From: CAYPIE01 sp964410665
GTDB taxonomy: Bacteria > Planctomycetota > Planctomycetia > Gemmatales > Gemmataceae
NCBI GenBank assembly: GCA_964410665.1
Contig: CAYPIE010000110.1
Span: 1-17,920, forward strand
Reading direction: 5' to 3'
Length of the DNA stretch: 17,920 nucleotides
Of this stretch, positions 1 through 7,388 are shown piece by piece. The translations under genes and the position numbers were made by a program. The notes under the pieces were generated by a model. That model was given only the letters and a program-made list of their open reading frames with translations. It did no database searches and had not been told where the DNA came from. Position 1 is the first letter of the stretch; each line of letters starts with the position of its first letter.

Positions 1-170
1 TCTGCCTCTTTCCCCGCATCGCAAACGCTTCTGCTGCTTCCGCACCGCAATCGCCTCTGCCTCTCTCCCGCACCGCAAACGCCTCTGCCGCTCCCGCACC
101 GCAAACGCTTCTGACTCTCTCCCGCAACCGCCTCTGCCGCTTCGCAGCGCAACCGCTTCTGCCGCTTCCT
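1..170. repeat. degenerate short tandem repeat, about 25 bp units
   Basis: The left edge is filled by six recognisable units, each opening with CGCAA(A/C/T)CG and continuing CTTCTG or CCTCTG with a pyrimidine-rich tail. Units start at 20, 46, 74, 100, 123 and 148, giving spacings of 26, 28, 26, 23 and 25 bp. A partial unit occupies 1-19, so the array probably continues leftward outside the window. The units are imperfect and have no spacers, so this is not CRISPR. On the minus strand a frame from ATG 171-173 stays open to the edge (basic, rich in Arg, Gly, Ala and Cys). This may be a by-product of repeated stop-free units rather than a gene. The array lies directly 3' of the UPF0261 gene. Confidence 0.75.
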
Positions 171-188
171 CATGGCTTATCTCGAAGC

Positions 189-1409
189 TCACGATGAACG
201 AATCAGCTCTTCGAGGTTCTGCACCGCCACCTGAGCGAAGGCTGGGTCATTGATGTGCAGGTCCAACTCCACGAGACGCACATCGGGGCTAATCCAGTTG
301 CGTAGGCTTTGAAAGAGGGCCTGATCGGCCTCAGGCCACCAGAAGGGCTGTCCTTCTTGATCCAAGGCGGACACTCCCTTCAAGGGTAAGAGGATGGCTG
401 TGGGGCCGCGGGCGGCGGAGGCTTTCTCCGCCAGGGCCTTGCCAAGTAGATCATTTTCTTCCGGGGTGGTCCTCATCAGGGTCACCGTCGGATTGTGCTC
501 ATAGAATTTGCGCTCGGCAAAGCGGGCCGGGATGGTGTCACGGGGTCCAAAGTTGACCATGTCCAAAGCCCCGACCGAGAGGATCTGGGGGATGCCCTTG
601 AGGGCAGCGGCAGTAAGCCGATCCGGCCCTGCGGAGAGGACGCCGCCGACCAGTTCATCGGCCAACTCGGTGGTGGTCAGATCGAGGACGGCATTGATCT
701 GATCGTCGTGAATCAGAGCTTCCAGCGCCTGGCCGCCTGTGCCCGTGGCGTGGAAGACCAGCACTTCGTTGCCTGCTTGTTCGAGCGGTAGCCGACAAGC
801 CTCGACACATGGGGTAGTGACTCCAAACATGGTGGCGGCAATGACCGGTTTCGTGCTGGCCTCGGCCATGGCTTCGATCGACGCTCGTTCGCGGACCATG
901 CCGGCCATGGCGGCGGCCGCATTGGCTAGAATGGTTTGACTGAAACGGTTCAGCCCGCAGATGTCGACGACCGAATGAAACATCATAATGTCGCGTTCGC
1001 CGACGTAGGGCCGTACCTGGCCGCTGGCCAGCGTGCTGATCATGAGTTTGGGGATGCCATAGGGCAGGGCACGCATGGCAGCCGTGGCGATGGTAGTCCC
1101 GGCCGAGCCGCCAAGGCCAAGCACCCCGGCGAGTTCGCCGGTAACCAGCAGATCGACGGCGATCCGCTTGGTGCCCTCGGCGGCCAGTGCGATGGCCTTG
1201 CCGCGATCGGCTTCTGTCTGAACGTGTGTCAAGGTGGTCCGCACCGCGCGAAAGATTTCTTGGCGTGGAATATCAGCCTCGATGGCCGGGGTGCCCAGGA
1301 CGCCGGCGTCAAGGACCATGACCTCCACGTTGGCGGCTTGTAAACGGTCGCGGACAAAGGCAACCTCGGAGCCCTTGGTGTCCAGAGTGCCAATCAGTAA
1401 AACGAACAT
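189..1409 (-). CDS. UPF0261 / Tm-1-like ATP-binding domain protein
   Basis: This 406-residue protein matches the UPF0261 family (Tm-1-like) over its full length. The N-terminal half opens with FVLLIGTLDTKGSEV (residues 2-16), a family hallmark. It continues through the glycine-rich LGLGGSAGTT near residue 100 and a block around GERDIMMFHSVVDICG. The C-terminal half, from about residue 185, starts VIAATMFGVTTPCVEACR and is the TIM-barrel-like domain of the family. Family knowledge: plant Tm-1 binds ATP and a viral replication protein, while the bacterial members have no settled biochemical role. The ATG at 1409 fits the family N-terminus exactly, although the ribosome site before it is weak. 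The gene is divergent from the small membrane protein at 1511. The family call is firm and the function is unknown. Confidence 0.9.
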   Translation of the reverse strand: MFVLLIGTLDTKGSEVAFVRDRLQAANVEVMVLDAGVLGTPAIEADIPRQEIFRAVRTTLTHVQTEADRGKAIALAAEGTKRIAVDLLVTGELAGVLGLGGSAGTTIATAAMRALPYGIPKLMISTLASGQVRPYVGERDIMMFHSVVDICGLNRFSQTILANAAAAMAGMVRERASIEAMAEASTKPVIAATMFGVTTPCVEACRLPLEQAGNEVLVFHATGTGGQALEALIHDDQINAVLDLTTTELADELVGGVLSAGPDRLTAAALKGIPQILSVGALDMVNFGPRDTIPARFAERKFYEHNPTVTLMRTTPEENDLLGKALAEKASAARGPTAILLPLKGVSALDQEGQPFWWPEADQALFQSLRNWISPDVRLVELDLHINDPAFAQVAVQNLEELIRSS

Positions 1410-1457
1410 GTGACAAGTTTCCCGTGCTATGCTTCAGCCGACTCGGCCTGCGGCCCC

Positions 1458-1486
1458 ATGCTATCCCGTGGGGGCGAGCGGTTCAA
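1458..1486 (-). promoter_or_regulatory. candidate sigma70-type promoter for the UPF0261 gene
   Basis: On the minus strand, TTGAAC (complement of 1481-1486) and TAGCAT (complement of 1458-1463) are separated by exactly 17 nt. Each hexamer matches the consensus at 4 of 6 positions. The site sits in the 101-bp divergent gap, about 50 nt upstream of the ATG at 1409. The evidence is sequence resemblance only, and such matches arise by chance. Confidence 0.3.
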
Positions 1487-1510
1487 TCACCTCAGCTACG
1501 AGAACGAGCC

Positions 1511-1798
1511 ATGCGGGAACTGCTGTTACGCATTCTGCGTCGGAGCCTGTTTATCGCGGTTTCTTTGGCCGCCATCGGTTATGCCTATGCTCGGCTGGCC
1601 ATCATGGTCCTTTCGGTGCATGTCCAGACCGACGCCGAGTTTCGCGAATCGCCCAACCATGAGGAATTAATCTGGCGGATTCCTCTCAGGCTGGCTCTGT
1701 TCGGTACCGGCTTGCTGATTGCTTGCGAGGTCCTCTTCTATCTCATCCGTGGCAATCCAAAACCCGTTTCAAAAAAGAAACCGTTCATGGTCCAGTAA
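1511..1798 (+). CDS. small two-helix membrane protein, unknown function
   Basis: This 95-residue protein begins MRELLLRILRRS. An arginine-rich N-terminus leads into a hydrophobic helix at about residues 12-35. A polar segment follows (TDAEFRESPNHEEL), then a second helix at about 58-80 and a basic tail ending KPVSKKKPFMVQ. The pattern suggests an inner-membrane protein with both ends in the cytoplasm and a short periplasmic loop. An upstream in-frame ATG at 1424 would add 29 residues that look non-coding. I prefer 1511 because the charged N-terminus and helix begin there. I do not recognise a family. The last 14 bases overlap the 3' end of the convergent DinB-type gene. The gene is the only plus-strand one among the left-hand genes. 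Confidence 0.6.
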   Translation: MRELLLRILRRSLFIAVSLAAIGYAYARLAIMVLSVHVQTDAEFRESPNHEELIWRIPLRLALFGTGLLIACEVLFYLIRGNPKPVSKKKPFMVQ

Positions 1799-2303
1799 CC
1801 GGGTACGGCGGCATGCCCTGGAACTGGTAGGCTTCGCCGAGTTGTAGCCGAGTTAGGACGACAATCTCCTGAGCGTGCATGGCAAAGTGGGCGATGCATT
1901 GGAAGATCGCGTTGAGCCCGGTACGCTCGTTGTTCATGATCGTTCGTGCGACCAGCAGCTCGTGGGGGGGCACCTGGTTGAGGAGCGGCACCACCTCGGC
2001 CAGCATGGCATCGAAGCGTTCGAGCAACTCGGTTCGGGTCAGTCCGGAGCGGTCGAGAAACTCGCTTTTGCGGTCGCGGGTATCCGGCTGACCGGCCAGG
2101 CCAGCGCAGACGAATTGCCGCATGTTGCCGATGAGGTGCAGCATCAGGTTGGCAATGCTATTCATCGCGGGCTGGGCACGCCACCAGAGTTGTTCATCGC
2201 TCAACTGTTCGACGCAGTGGCGGATCAAGCCAGCATAGCGTTGCAGCCGATCGACGGCATCGTCGGTGAAGGCCTGGGTGATTTGCTCAGCACTGGGTTG
2301 CAT
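1785..2303 (-). CDS. DinB-family protein (DUF1572-like)
   Basis: This 172-residue protein has the helical-bundle pattern of the DinB/YfiT superfamily. It has an N-terminal helix (RLQRYAGLIRHCVEQLSDEQLWW), then SIANLMLHLIGNMRQF with H56, and later the paired histidines of IAHFAMHAQEIV (H139 and H143). These three histidines sit where the superfamily binds a divalent metal. Family knowledge: members include thiol transferases (bacillithiol, mycothiol) and many damage-inducible proteins of unknown substrate, so the reaction cannot be named. The ATG at 2303 has GGAG about 8 nt upstream. A 148-bp gap separates it from the acyltransferase gene upstream, so it may have its own promoter. Its 3' end overlaps the plus-strand membrane-protein gene by 14 nt. 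Confidence 0.85.
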   Translation of the reverse strand: MQPSAEQITQAFTDDAVDRLQRYAGLIRHCVEQLSDEQLWWRAQPAMNSIANLMLHLIGNMRQFVCAGLAGQPDTRDRKSEFLDRSGLTRTELLERFDAMLAEVVPLLNQVPPHELLVARTIMNNERTGLNAIFQCIAHFAMHAQEIVVLTRLQLGEAYQFQGMPPYPVTGP

Positions 2304-2451
2304 GGGAGAAGCTCCACTTTAGGGGAACGTCTGGCCACAGAAGTCCGAGACCACTTTGCTCGAGTGGCTTTGTTTGCTCCTGTCAGTTTATGGTGAGATC
2401 TCTGGCGGCAAGCCAAACACTCACGGCTTGCCGAGTCAAAGCCCCCGGTCA

Positions 2452-3384
2452 TCAGGCGGCTTGCCGTTGCCGAGAACGCGGTTGATGTTTCCAGCGGCGG
2501 TGTAGCCAGAAGTACTGTTCTGGATAGCGGCGAATGAGCTGCTCCAGGGCGTGCGTATAGCGTTGGGTGATCGTACGTACCGCATTGGGGTCGTCGTCGT
2601 AGTCGCGGGGGTCGATCTCATCGACCACCACGATCTGGTATTGCGTGGGCTCGGCCACGCGCGGCACGCCGACCACCAAGAGGGGCACGTCCTGTTCCAG
2701 GGCCATCAGGGCGACGGCTTTGTGAGTCGAAGCCGGGCGGCCGAAAAAGTCGACGAACAGCCCCTTGGGACCGGCGTCCTGGTCACCTAGCGTGGCGATG
2801 GCGCCGCGGCTACGCAAGATCTCGAGGATCTGGTCGAAGTCACCCTTCTTGGCCAGGATGGTCTGACCAGTGGCTTGGCGGAAGCGTTTGAAATACCGCT
2901 CCAGGTAGGGATTGTCCAGGGTGCGGGCGATGGCATAGGTACGAAAGTGGAATAGGCCAAGGATGTAGCCGGCGATCTCCCAGTTGCCGAAGTGTGCGGT
3001 GACAATCAGGAGGGGGCGGTCTGCGGTTAACCGGTCCAACATGGCGCGAGGATTGATGAGTTCGACGGTCTTGTGCCAGCGATGCACGTGGAACAGGCGT
3101 GGGGCATGAATGATCTCGACGACCACCCGAAAGAAGTGGCGGAAGGTGCGTCGGATCAGATCGGCACAGGCGGCGGGCTTTTGGCGGAGTTCTGGGAAGG
3201 CGTGGTGCAGGTTGTCGCGGGCGACATCGCGATGTCGTCGATCGATCTGGTAGGCGAGCCGGGCAAAGCAATCGGAGAGGGCGAGAGCGATGGACAGGGG
3301 CAGTGACTGCACCATGCAGACGACTAGCCGCACGACGAGATAAATCGTGAAGTCGAGACGAGTCGAACGTGGCTTGCGTGCCAT
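2452..3384 (-). CDS. LpxL/HtrB-family lipid A acyltransferase
   Basis: This 310-residue protein belongs to the lysophospholipid acyltransferase group that adds secondary acyl chains to lipid A. An N-terminal hydrophobic helix (about residues 13-36) anchors it in the inner membrane. The catalytic HX4E motif is HFGNWE (H131 to E136). Further conserved blocks are ATLGDQDAGPKGLFVDFFGR (about 197-216) and the KAVALMAL segment after it. Length is typical of the family. GGAGG lies 8 nt before the ATG at 3384, which fixes the start. The Gfo/Idh/MocA gene ends only 31 nt upstream, suggesting cotranscription. The acyl-chain specificity and the exact acceptor cannot be read from sequence. The gene supports an outer membrane containing LPS-like lipid. 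Confidence 0.9.
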   Translation of the reverse strand: MARKPRSTRLDFTIYLVVRLVVCMVQSLPLSIALALSDCFARLAYQIDRRHRDVARDNLHHAFPELRQKPAACADLIRRTFRHFFRVVVEIIHAPRLFHVHRWHKTVELINPRAMLDRLTADRPLLIVTAHFGNWEIAGYILGLFHFRTYAIARTLDNPYLERYFKRFRQATGQTILAKKGDFDQILEILRSRGAIATLGDQDAGPKGLFVDFFGRPASTHKAVALMALEQDVPLLVVGVPRVAEPTQYQIVVVDEIDPRDYDDDPNAVRTITQRYTHALEQLIRRYPEQYFWLHRRWKHQPRSRQRQAA

Positions 3385-3415
3385 AGTCGCTTCCTCCGTG
3401 AAGCCAGCGGTCGGT

Positions 3416-4474
3416 TTAATGGGGGAGTTGGATCACCCGGCCGGACTGGGCAGAGGCGTAGATGGCCTCGATGATCGCCACGGCCTTGCGTCCTTCTGCG
3501 CCATCGACTAAGGGGTCGGTATTGTTTTCAATGGCATGGACAAAGTCGGCGAGCTGCCGGGCGTGTCCCTGATGTGAGATGGCGGCGGGGTCACTGGCGC
3601 CTCCGGAAGCACCCACCTTTTGATCAAAACGCTCTTTGATGGCTTGATCTTCGGGAGACTCTGGGGTCAGTTCCCAGCGCAGAATATCCTCTTGCTCAAT
3701 CACCGCAGTGCCATGATCACCATGGATGGCGATGGTCTTGGGCAAGCCGGGATGAATGCTGGTGGTGGCCTGGATCACGCCCAGGGCGCCGTTGGCAAAG
3801 CGCAGGCAGGCCACGGCGGTGTCCTCGACCTCAATTCGTTCATGGGCCAGGGTGGCGGTGAAGCCGGTGATGTGCGTTACCGGTCCCATGAGCCACTGCA
3901 GGAGATCGACATTGTGGATGGCCTGGTTCATCAGGGCCCCACCGCCATCGAGTGCTTTGGTGCCCTTCCAGCCGCCCTTGTCGTAGTATTCTTGGGAACG
4001 CCACCACTTACACGTCGTCTCACCCAGGGTCAAGCGGCCAAATCGGCCGGCAGTCACCGCTGCCTTCAGCACTTGGTTGGCATCACTGAAGCGGGAAGGA
4101 AAGATCGTGCACAGCTTGACCCCGGCTTGGGTGCAGGCGTCGAGGATCTGATCGCAACGCTGCGTGGTAATCTCGAGCGGCTTCTCGACCACCACATGCT
4201 TGCCCGCCTGCGCGGCGGCCACCGCCGACTCCAAATGGGCGCCACTTGGGGTGGTGACAATGACCACCTGCACATCATCGCGATCCAGGACCGGGGCCAG
4301 CTCAGTATAGATGGGACAAGCAGGAGTGTTGGTCGTGCTCAGGACCTGCTCGGCGTTGGCCGGATTACGGCTGACCAAAGCGGCCAGGCGGGTGTTGGGA
4401 ACCTCTTGTAAGGCCCGGGCATGAAAGCGTGCAATCATGCCGCAACCGACAATGGCAAAGCCAAGTTCCGCCAT
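3416..4474 (-). CDS. Gfo/Idh/MocA-family NAD(P)-dependent oxidoreductase
   Basis: Counting from the chosen start, this is a 352-residue dehydrogenase. An N-terminal Rossmann fold carries the dinucleotide motif GFAIVGCGMIA (G10, G12), followed by the family EKP motif (residues 97-99), whose lysine is usually catalytic. The C-terminal GFO_IDH_MocA domain includes DGGGALMNQAIHNVDLLQWL, where H187 and D190 match the substrate-side residues of the family. Family knowledge: members oxidise or isomerise sugars and inositols, often nucleotide sugars when near envelope genes. The substrate cannot be determined here. An in-frame ATG at 4504 would add ten residues. The strong AAGGAGAG site and the Rossmann strand beginning at MAELGFAIVG favour 4474. 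It lies between pgsA and the lipid A acyltransferase, consistent with an envelope role, which is inference. Confidence 0.9.
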   Translation of the reverse strand: MAELGFAIVGCGMIARFHARALQEVPNTRLAALVSRNPANAEQVLSTTNTPACPIYTELAPVLDRDDVQVVIVTTPSGAHLESAVAAAQAGKHVVVEKPLEITTQRCDQILDACTQAGVKLCTIFPSRFSDANQVLKAAVTAGRFGRLTLGETTCKWWRSQEYYDKGGWKGTKALDGGGALMNQAIHNVDLLQWLMGPVTHITGFTATLAHERIEVEDTAVACLRFANGALGVIQATTSIHPGLPKTIAIHGDHGTAVIEQEDILRWELTPESPEDQAIKERFDQKVGASGGASDPAAISHQGHARQLADFVHAIENNTDPLVDGAEGRKAVAIIEAIYASAQSGRVIQLPH

Positions 4475-4483
4475 GGACGTATG

Positions 4484-4491
4484 CTCTCCTT
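4484..4491 (-). promoter_or_regulatory. ribosome-binding site deciding the oxidoreductase start
   Basis: The minus strand reads AAGGAGAG here, ending 9 nt before the ATG at 4474. The longer frame from ATG 4504 would place this site inside the coding region, so the site supports the shorter protein. Confidence 0.65.
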
Positions 4492-4544
4492 CGGATTGGT
4501 GCACGAAGACACCGATAGCATTCTTGGATGTTTCCCGGCACGGG

Positions 4545-5222
4545 CTAGGTTAGGGTTTGGCCACGAGCGGGCGGTTTGGTCGCGACCAACAAGTAGTTGA
4601 GGCCACTACCGAAGGTCACCGCAACCATGGCCCAAAGAAGCAGGTCGCGGGCCAGATGGGTCCACGCGGGAAGCATGGTTTCACCCCAGGTGGAGCCCAC
4701 GCCCAGATAGCTTAGCAGGACGATGACGGTGATGCACTGCAGGATCATTTTCCATTTGCCCCAGCGGTCGGCCGCGAAGGTGACGCCGCGTTGTTCCATG
4801 ATGCTTCGCAAGCCGGTGATGAGAAGTTCGCGGGCGATGACGATGGTAACCATCCACGGGGCGAGTCCACTGGCGGTCACGGGGAGCAGGTAGATGAAGG
4901 TACCGCCGATGAGGATCTTGTCAATCAAGGGATCAAGATTGCGGCCAAGGTTGGAGAGTTGTTGCGTCCTCCGGGCCCACACCCCATCGAGCCAGTCGCT
5001 CAATGCGGCGATGCCAAACACCGTGAGCGCGGGCCACCAGGCGCGGTTTGCGATGCAAGCAAATAAGACAATGGCCCAACCAAGGCGGCTGAGGGTCAGG
5101 AGATTGGGGCCGGTCCAGGGACTTTCGGGGTCGCGGATCGGGTTGGCGGATCGGTTCACCAAGGGCTCCGATTCACCAAGGGGGTCCGATGGCTCGGCCG
5201 ACCAGGTCATAGCCATCGGCAC
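4545..5222 (-). CDS. pgsA: CDP-diacylglycerol-glycerol-3-phosphate 3-phosphatidyltransferase
   Basis: This integral membrane enzyme makes phosphatidylglycerol phosphate from CDP-diacylglycerol and glycerol 3-phosphate. The CDP-alcohol phosphatidyltransferase signature D-x2-DG-x2-AR-x8-G-x3-D-x3-D is complete: D76, D79-G80, A83-R84, G93, D97, D101. It is preceded by the usual GPNLLTLSRLGWA helix start and followed by several hydrophobic helices. PgsA rather than another CDP-alcohol transferase is inferred from the PNLLTLSR start and the rimO neighbour, a pairing seen in many bacteria. The ATG at 5222 overlaps rimO by 50 nt and gives a 40-residue polar lead. An in-frame GTG at 5159, preceded by CGGAG and just after the rimO stop, would give 204 residues and no overlap. 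The start is therefore uncertain. Confidence 0.9.
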   Translation of the reverse strand: MPMAMTWSAEPSDPLGESEPLVNRSANPIRDPESPWTGPNLLTLSRLGWAIVLFACIANRAWWPALTVFGIAALSDWLDGVWARRTQQLSNLGRNLDPLIDKILIGGTFIYLLPVTASGLAPWMVTIVIARELLITGLRSIMEQRGVTFAADRWGKWKMILQCITVIVLLSYLGVGSTWGETMLPAWTHLARDLLLWAMVAVTFGSGLNYLLVATKPPARGQTLT

Positions 5223-6573
5223 CGGTGATTTTGACTTTACACAAGTCGCCAGGTTGCAACGATTTGCCTTTCACTCGGATTAGCGTATCAATGTCCGGAG
5301 CGTCGGCATGGCCGCGACCATCGTGGTAATTGGGCAGTTCCGGGTCCGGAGCGTCGATGATGACTTCGATCTCTTTGCCGACCTGGGCGGCACTCCAGTC
5401 AAAGGCCACGGCTTGCTGAGCGGCCATGACGCGATCACGACGTTCTTGCTTGATTTGCTCCGGTAAATGCTCATCCAAGCGGCTGGCGGGGGTACCGGGT
5501 TCAAACGAATAAGTAAACACGCCGACCCGTTCGAAGCGAATGGTTTGGATAAAGTCGATCAGTTCTTCGAGCTCGGCCTCGGTTTCTCCCGGGAAGCCGA
5601 CGATAAAGGTGGTTCGCAGTACCAACCCTGGCCAGGCGTGTCGCAACCGCTGCAATAATTGTTCGGTGCTGGATCGAGTAACTCGGCGTTGCATGCGCTT
5701 GAGCATGCGATCGTTGATATGCTGGAGAGGCATGTCCAGGTAGGGGATGATTTTCTTGGACCGAGCGATGGTCTGAAGCAGATCGTCGTTGACGTGCTCG
5801 GGGTAGGCATAAAGCAGCCGGATCCAGGCGATCCCCTCGATCGCATCGAGCTGATTGAGCAGATCAGCCAGACGGGGCTTGCCATACAGGTCCATCCCGT
5901 AGTAGGTGGTGTCCTGGGCCACGATGATCAACTCACGGACCCCATCTTCAGCGAGCTCTTGGGCCTCCGCGATCACTTGTTCGATCGGTTTCGTAACATG
6001 CTTGCCACGCATTTTCGGGATGGCACAGAAGGTGCACAGCCGATCACAGCCCTCAGAGATTTTGAGGTAGGCGTAGTGTGCAGGAGTGATGCGTAAGCGC
6101 GCGGTATCTTCCAACGCACGTACCGCGGCGGGGCGAAACAGGGAGCGTTGTTCTTGCTGCTGGGCCCTGGCACGCAGGACAACCTGGTTGATATCCTCGC
6201 GGCCAAACACGCCGACAATCTGGTCGACCTCGGGAACTTCTTCGAGAAGCTGATCGCCGAGCCGCTCGGCCAAACAGCCAGCGACGACGACCGAACCGAC
6301 CCGTCCCTGCCGTTTAAGCTCGAGCATTTCCCGGATGACCGCCAGGGATTCCTGCCGCGCCGATTCGATGAAGCCACAGGTGTTCACAATCACCGTGTCG
6401 GCCCCGTCGGGGTCAGGTACCAACCCCAGGCCGCTCTGGGCCAGCTTGCCGAGCATGCGTTCGGAGTCGACCAAGTTCTTGGGACAACCGAGGGACACGA
6501 AGGCAAAAGTGCCTTCGCCGCTGGGGGTTACGCTTGATTCATCGGCATCACGCAATGGCAGTGCTTGCATCAT
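5173..6573 (-). CDS. rimO: ribosomal protein S12 methylthiotransferase RimO
   Basis: RimO is a radical-SAM enzyme that adds a methylthio group to a conserved aspartate of ribosomal protein S12. The 466-residue product shows all three domains. The N-terminal MTTase domain has cluster cysteines C30 (SLGCPKN), C66 (NTCGF) and C100 (AGCLAER). The radical-SAM core has CxxxCxxC at C176, C180 and C183 (GCDRLCTFC). The C-terminal TRAM domain ends near TGADGYDLVGRAIG. FVSLGCPKNLVDSE is typical of RimO; MiaB and MtaB differ there. The frame is open back to a GTG at 6657, but the extra residues look non-coding. The tandem ATGs at 6573 and 6570 fit the family length, although neither has a clear ribosome site. 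pgsA follows with overlap and the metallophosphatase gene precedes it by 113 nt. Confidence 0.93.
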   Translation of the reverse strand: MMQALPLRDADESSVTPSGEGTFAFVSLGCPKNLVDSERMLGKLAQSGLGLVPDPDGADTVIVNTCGFIESARQESLAVIREMLELKRQGRVGSVVVAGCLAERLGDQLLEEVPEVDQIVGVFGREDINQVVLRARAQQQEQRSLFRPAAVRALEDTARLRITPAHYAYLKISEGCDRLCTFCAIPKMRGKHVTKPIEQVIAEAQELAEDGVRELIIVAQDTTYYGMDLYGKPRLADLLNQLDAIEGIAWIRLLYAYPEHVNDDLLQTIARSKKIIPYLDMPLQHINDRMLKRMQRRVTRSSTEQLLQRLRHAWPGLVLRTTFIVGFPGETEAELEELIDFIQTIRFERVGVFTYSFEPGTPASRLDEHLPEQIKQERRDRVMAAQQAVAFDWSAAQVGKEIEVIIDAPDPELPNYHDGRGHADAPDIDTLIRVKGKSLQPGDLCKVKITGADGYDLVGRAIGPPW

Positions 6574-6686
6574 CCACTCAGAAGAACAATCGATGGGTTC
6601 GCGAAAGTAGGCTTTTACGCGCGTGCACACCTGCGGTCGGCAAGGAGCACGCAACACGCCTCATTATTGCAAGCAACTTGCGGCCT

Positions 6687-7388
6687 TCAACCCCGTTCGT
6701 TGGGGTCCCACCCGGAGTACTCCAGCCAGCCTTGACGGGTCTGGCCCTGGTTATTGGCCTGCCAGTACTCGCCGGTGCTGGCATCCAGGCAGGTCAACCA
6801 GCCGTGGCCATAGGCCCAGGTGTCAATACAGACCGCGTGGCCCCGATCTTTGGGATGGCCGCTGCGTTGTTCGGTATGGCCGCAGATAAACACTTTCCCG
6901 GTGAAGTGAGGCTGGGCGGCCTCAAACGATCCCCAGTGCAGGTGATCGCTAATCTGCTCATCCATGGGGGTTTGGGCATCAATGCTGGCATGAGCGAACA
7001 GGAGACGGTCGTTTTCGTGCCAATCGCGACAGGCCAGTTCCAAAAAGCCCCAGTGTGCGGCGGGGATGTTCGAGAGATGCAACGCACCGGTTGCACTGGC
7101 ATACGACTCCAACGCTTCCAGACCTCCACAACGCAGCCAGAAGTTGCGATTGGAATCGCTATACCGAGCTTCCATCATCATGATTTCATGATTCCCTCGT
7201 AAAGGTAGGAGCTGCCCACTGCTATAGAGTTCGATGAGATAGTCGAGTACTTCACAGGTTTGTGGTCCGCGATCGACATAATCGCCTAAGGTGATTATTT
7301 GATCATTTGGCTGAATATTGACGTATGCAAGCAGGGTTTTTAAGGCGGTGTAGCAGCCGTGAATATCGCCAATCGCAAGCAATCGCAT
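6687..7388 (-). CDS. PPP-family metallophosphatase (bacterial serine/threonine phosphatase-like)
   Basis: This 233-residue protein has the complete two-metal phosphoesterase signature: GDIHG (residues 7-11), LGDYVDRG (34-41), RGNHE (64-68), and the later metal histidines H133 (LLFAHASID) and H171 (FICGHTEQ). GDYVDRG and RGNHE place it in the phosphoprotein phosphatase (PPP) branch shared with PrpA-type and ApaH-like enzymes. It is therefore a cytoplasmic Mn/Fe-dependent phosphatase acting on phosphoproteins or dinucleoside polyphosphates, and the sequence alone does not choose between them. GGAGG lies 6 nt before the ATG at 7388, a clear start. It is first in the minus-strand run toward rimO, pgsA, the oxidoreductase and the acyltransferase. 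A plus-strand PP2C phosphatase is encoded elsewhere in the window, so two unrelated phosphatase folds occur here. Confidence 0.9.
   Translation of the reverse strand: MRLLAIGDIHGCYTALKTLLAYVNIQPNDQIITLGDYVDRGPQTCEVLDYLIELYSSGQLLPLRGNHEIMMMEARYSDSNRNFWLRCGGLEALESYASATGALHLSNIPAAHWGFLELACRDWHENDRLLFAHASIDAQTPMDEQISDHLHWGSFEAAQPHFTGKVFICGHTEQRSGHPKDRGHAVCIDTWAYGHGWLTCLDASTGEYWQANNQGQTRQGWLEYSGWDPNERG

Noticed and set aside
1..170. CRISPR array
   Set aside because: The units are adjacent, imperfect and have no unique spacers. No cas gene is present.
495..1343. Plus-strand frames across the UPF0261 gene, including a 135-codon one at 936
   Set aside because: They are antisense shadows of a well-matched family protein and have no family features of their own.
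1766..1781. GTTTC-AAAAAA-GAAAC hairpin as a terminator for the DinB or membrane-protein gene
   Set aside because: The stem is only 5 bp and it lies inside the coding end of the plus-strand gene. The A run is explained by its lysine codons.
3620..4411. 263-codon plus-strand frame opposite the Gfo/Idh/MocA gene
   Set aside because: It is antisense to a gene with complete motifs. Its translation is Gly/Gln/His-rich low-similarity sequence, typical of reverse-strand readings of GC-rich genes.
6669..6681. GCAAG-CAA-CTTGC palindrome between the phosphatase and rimO genes
   Set aside because: A 5-bp stem with a 3-nt loop and no T run is too short to call a terminator or an operator without conservation.
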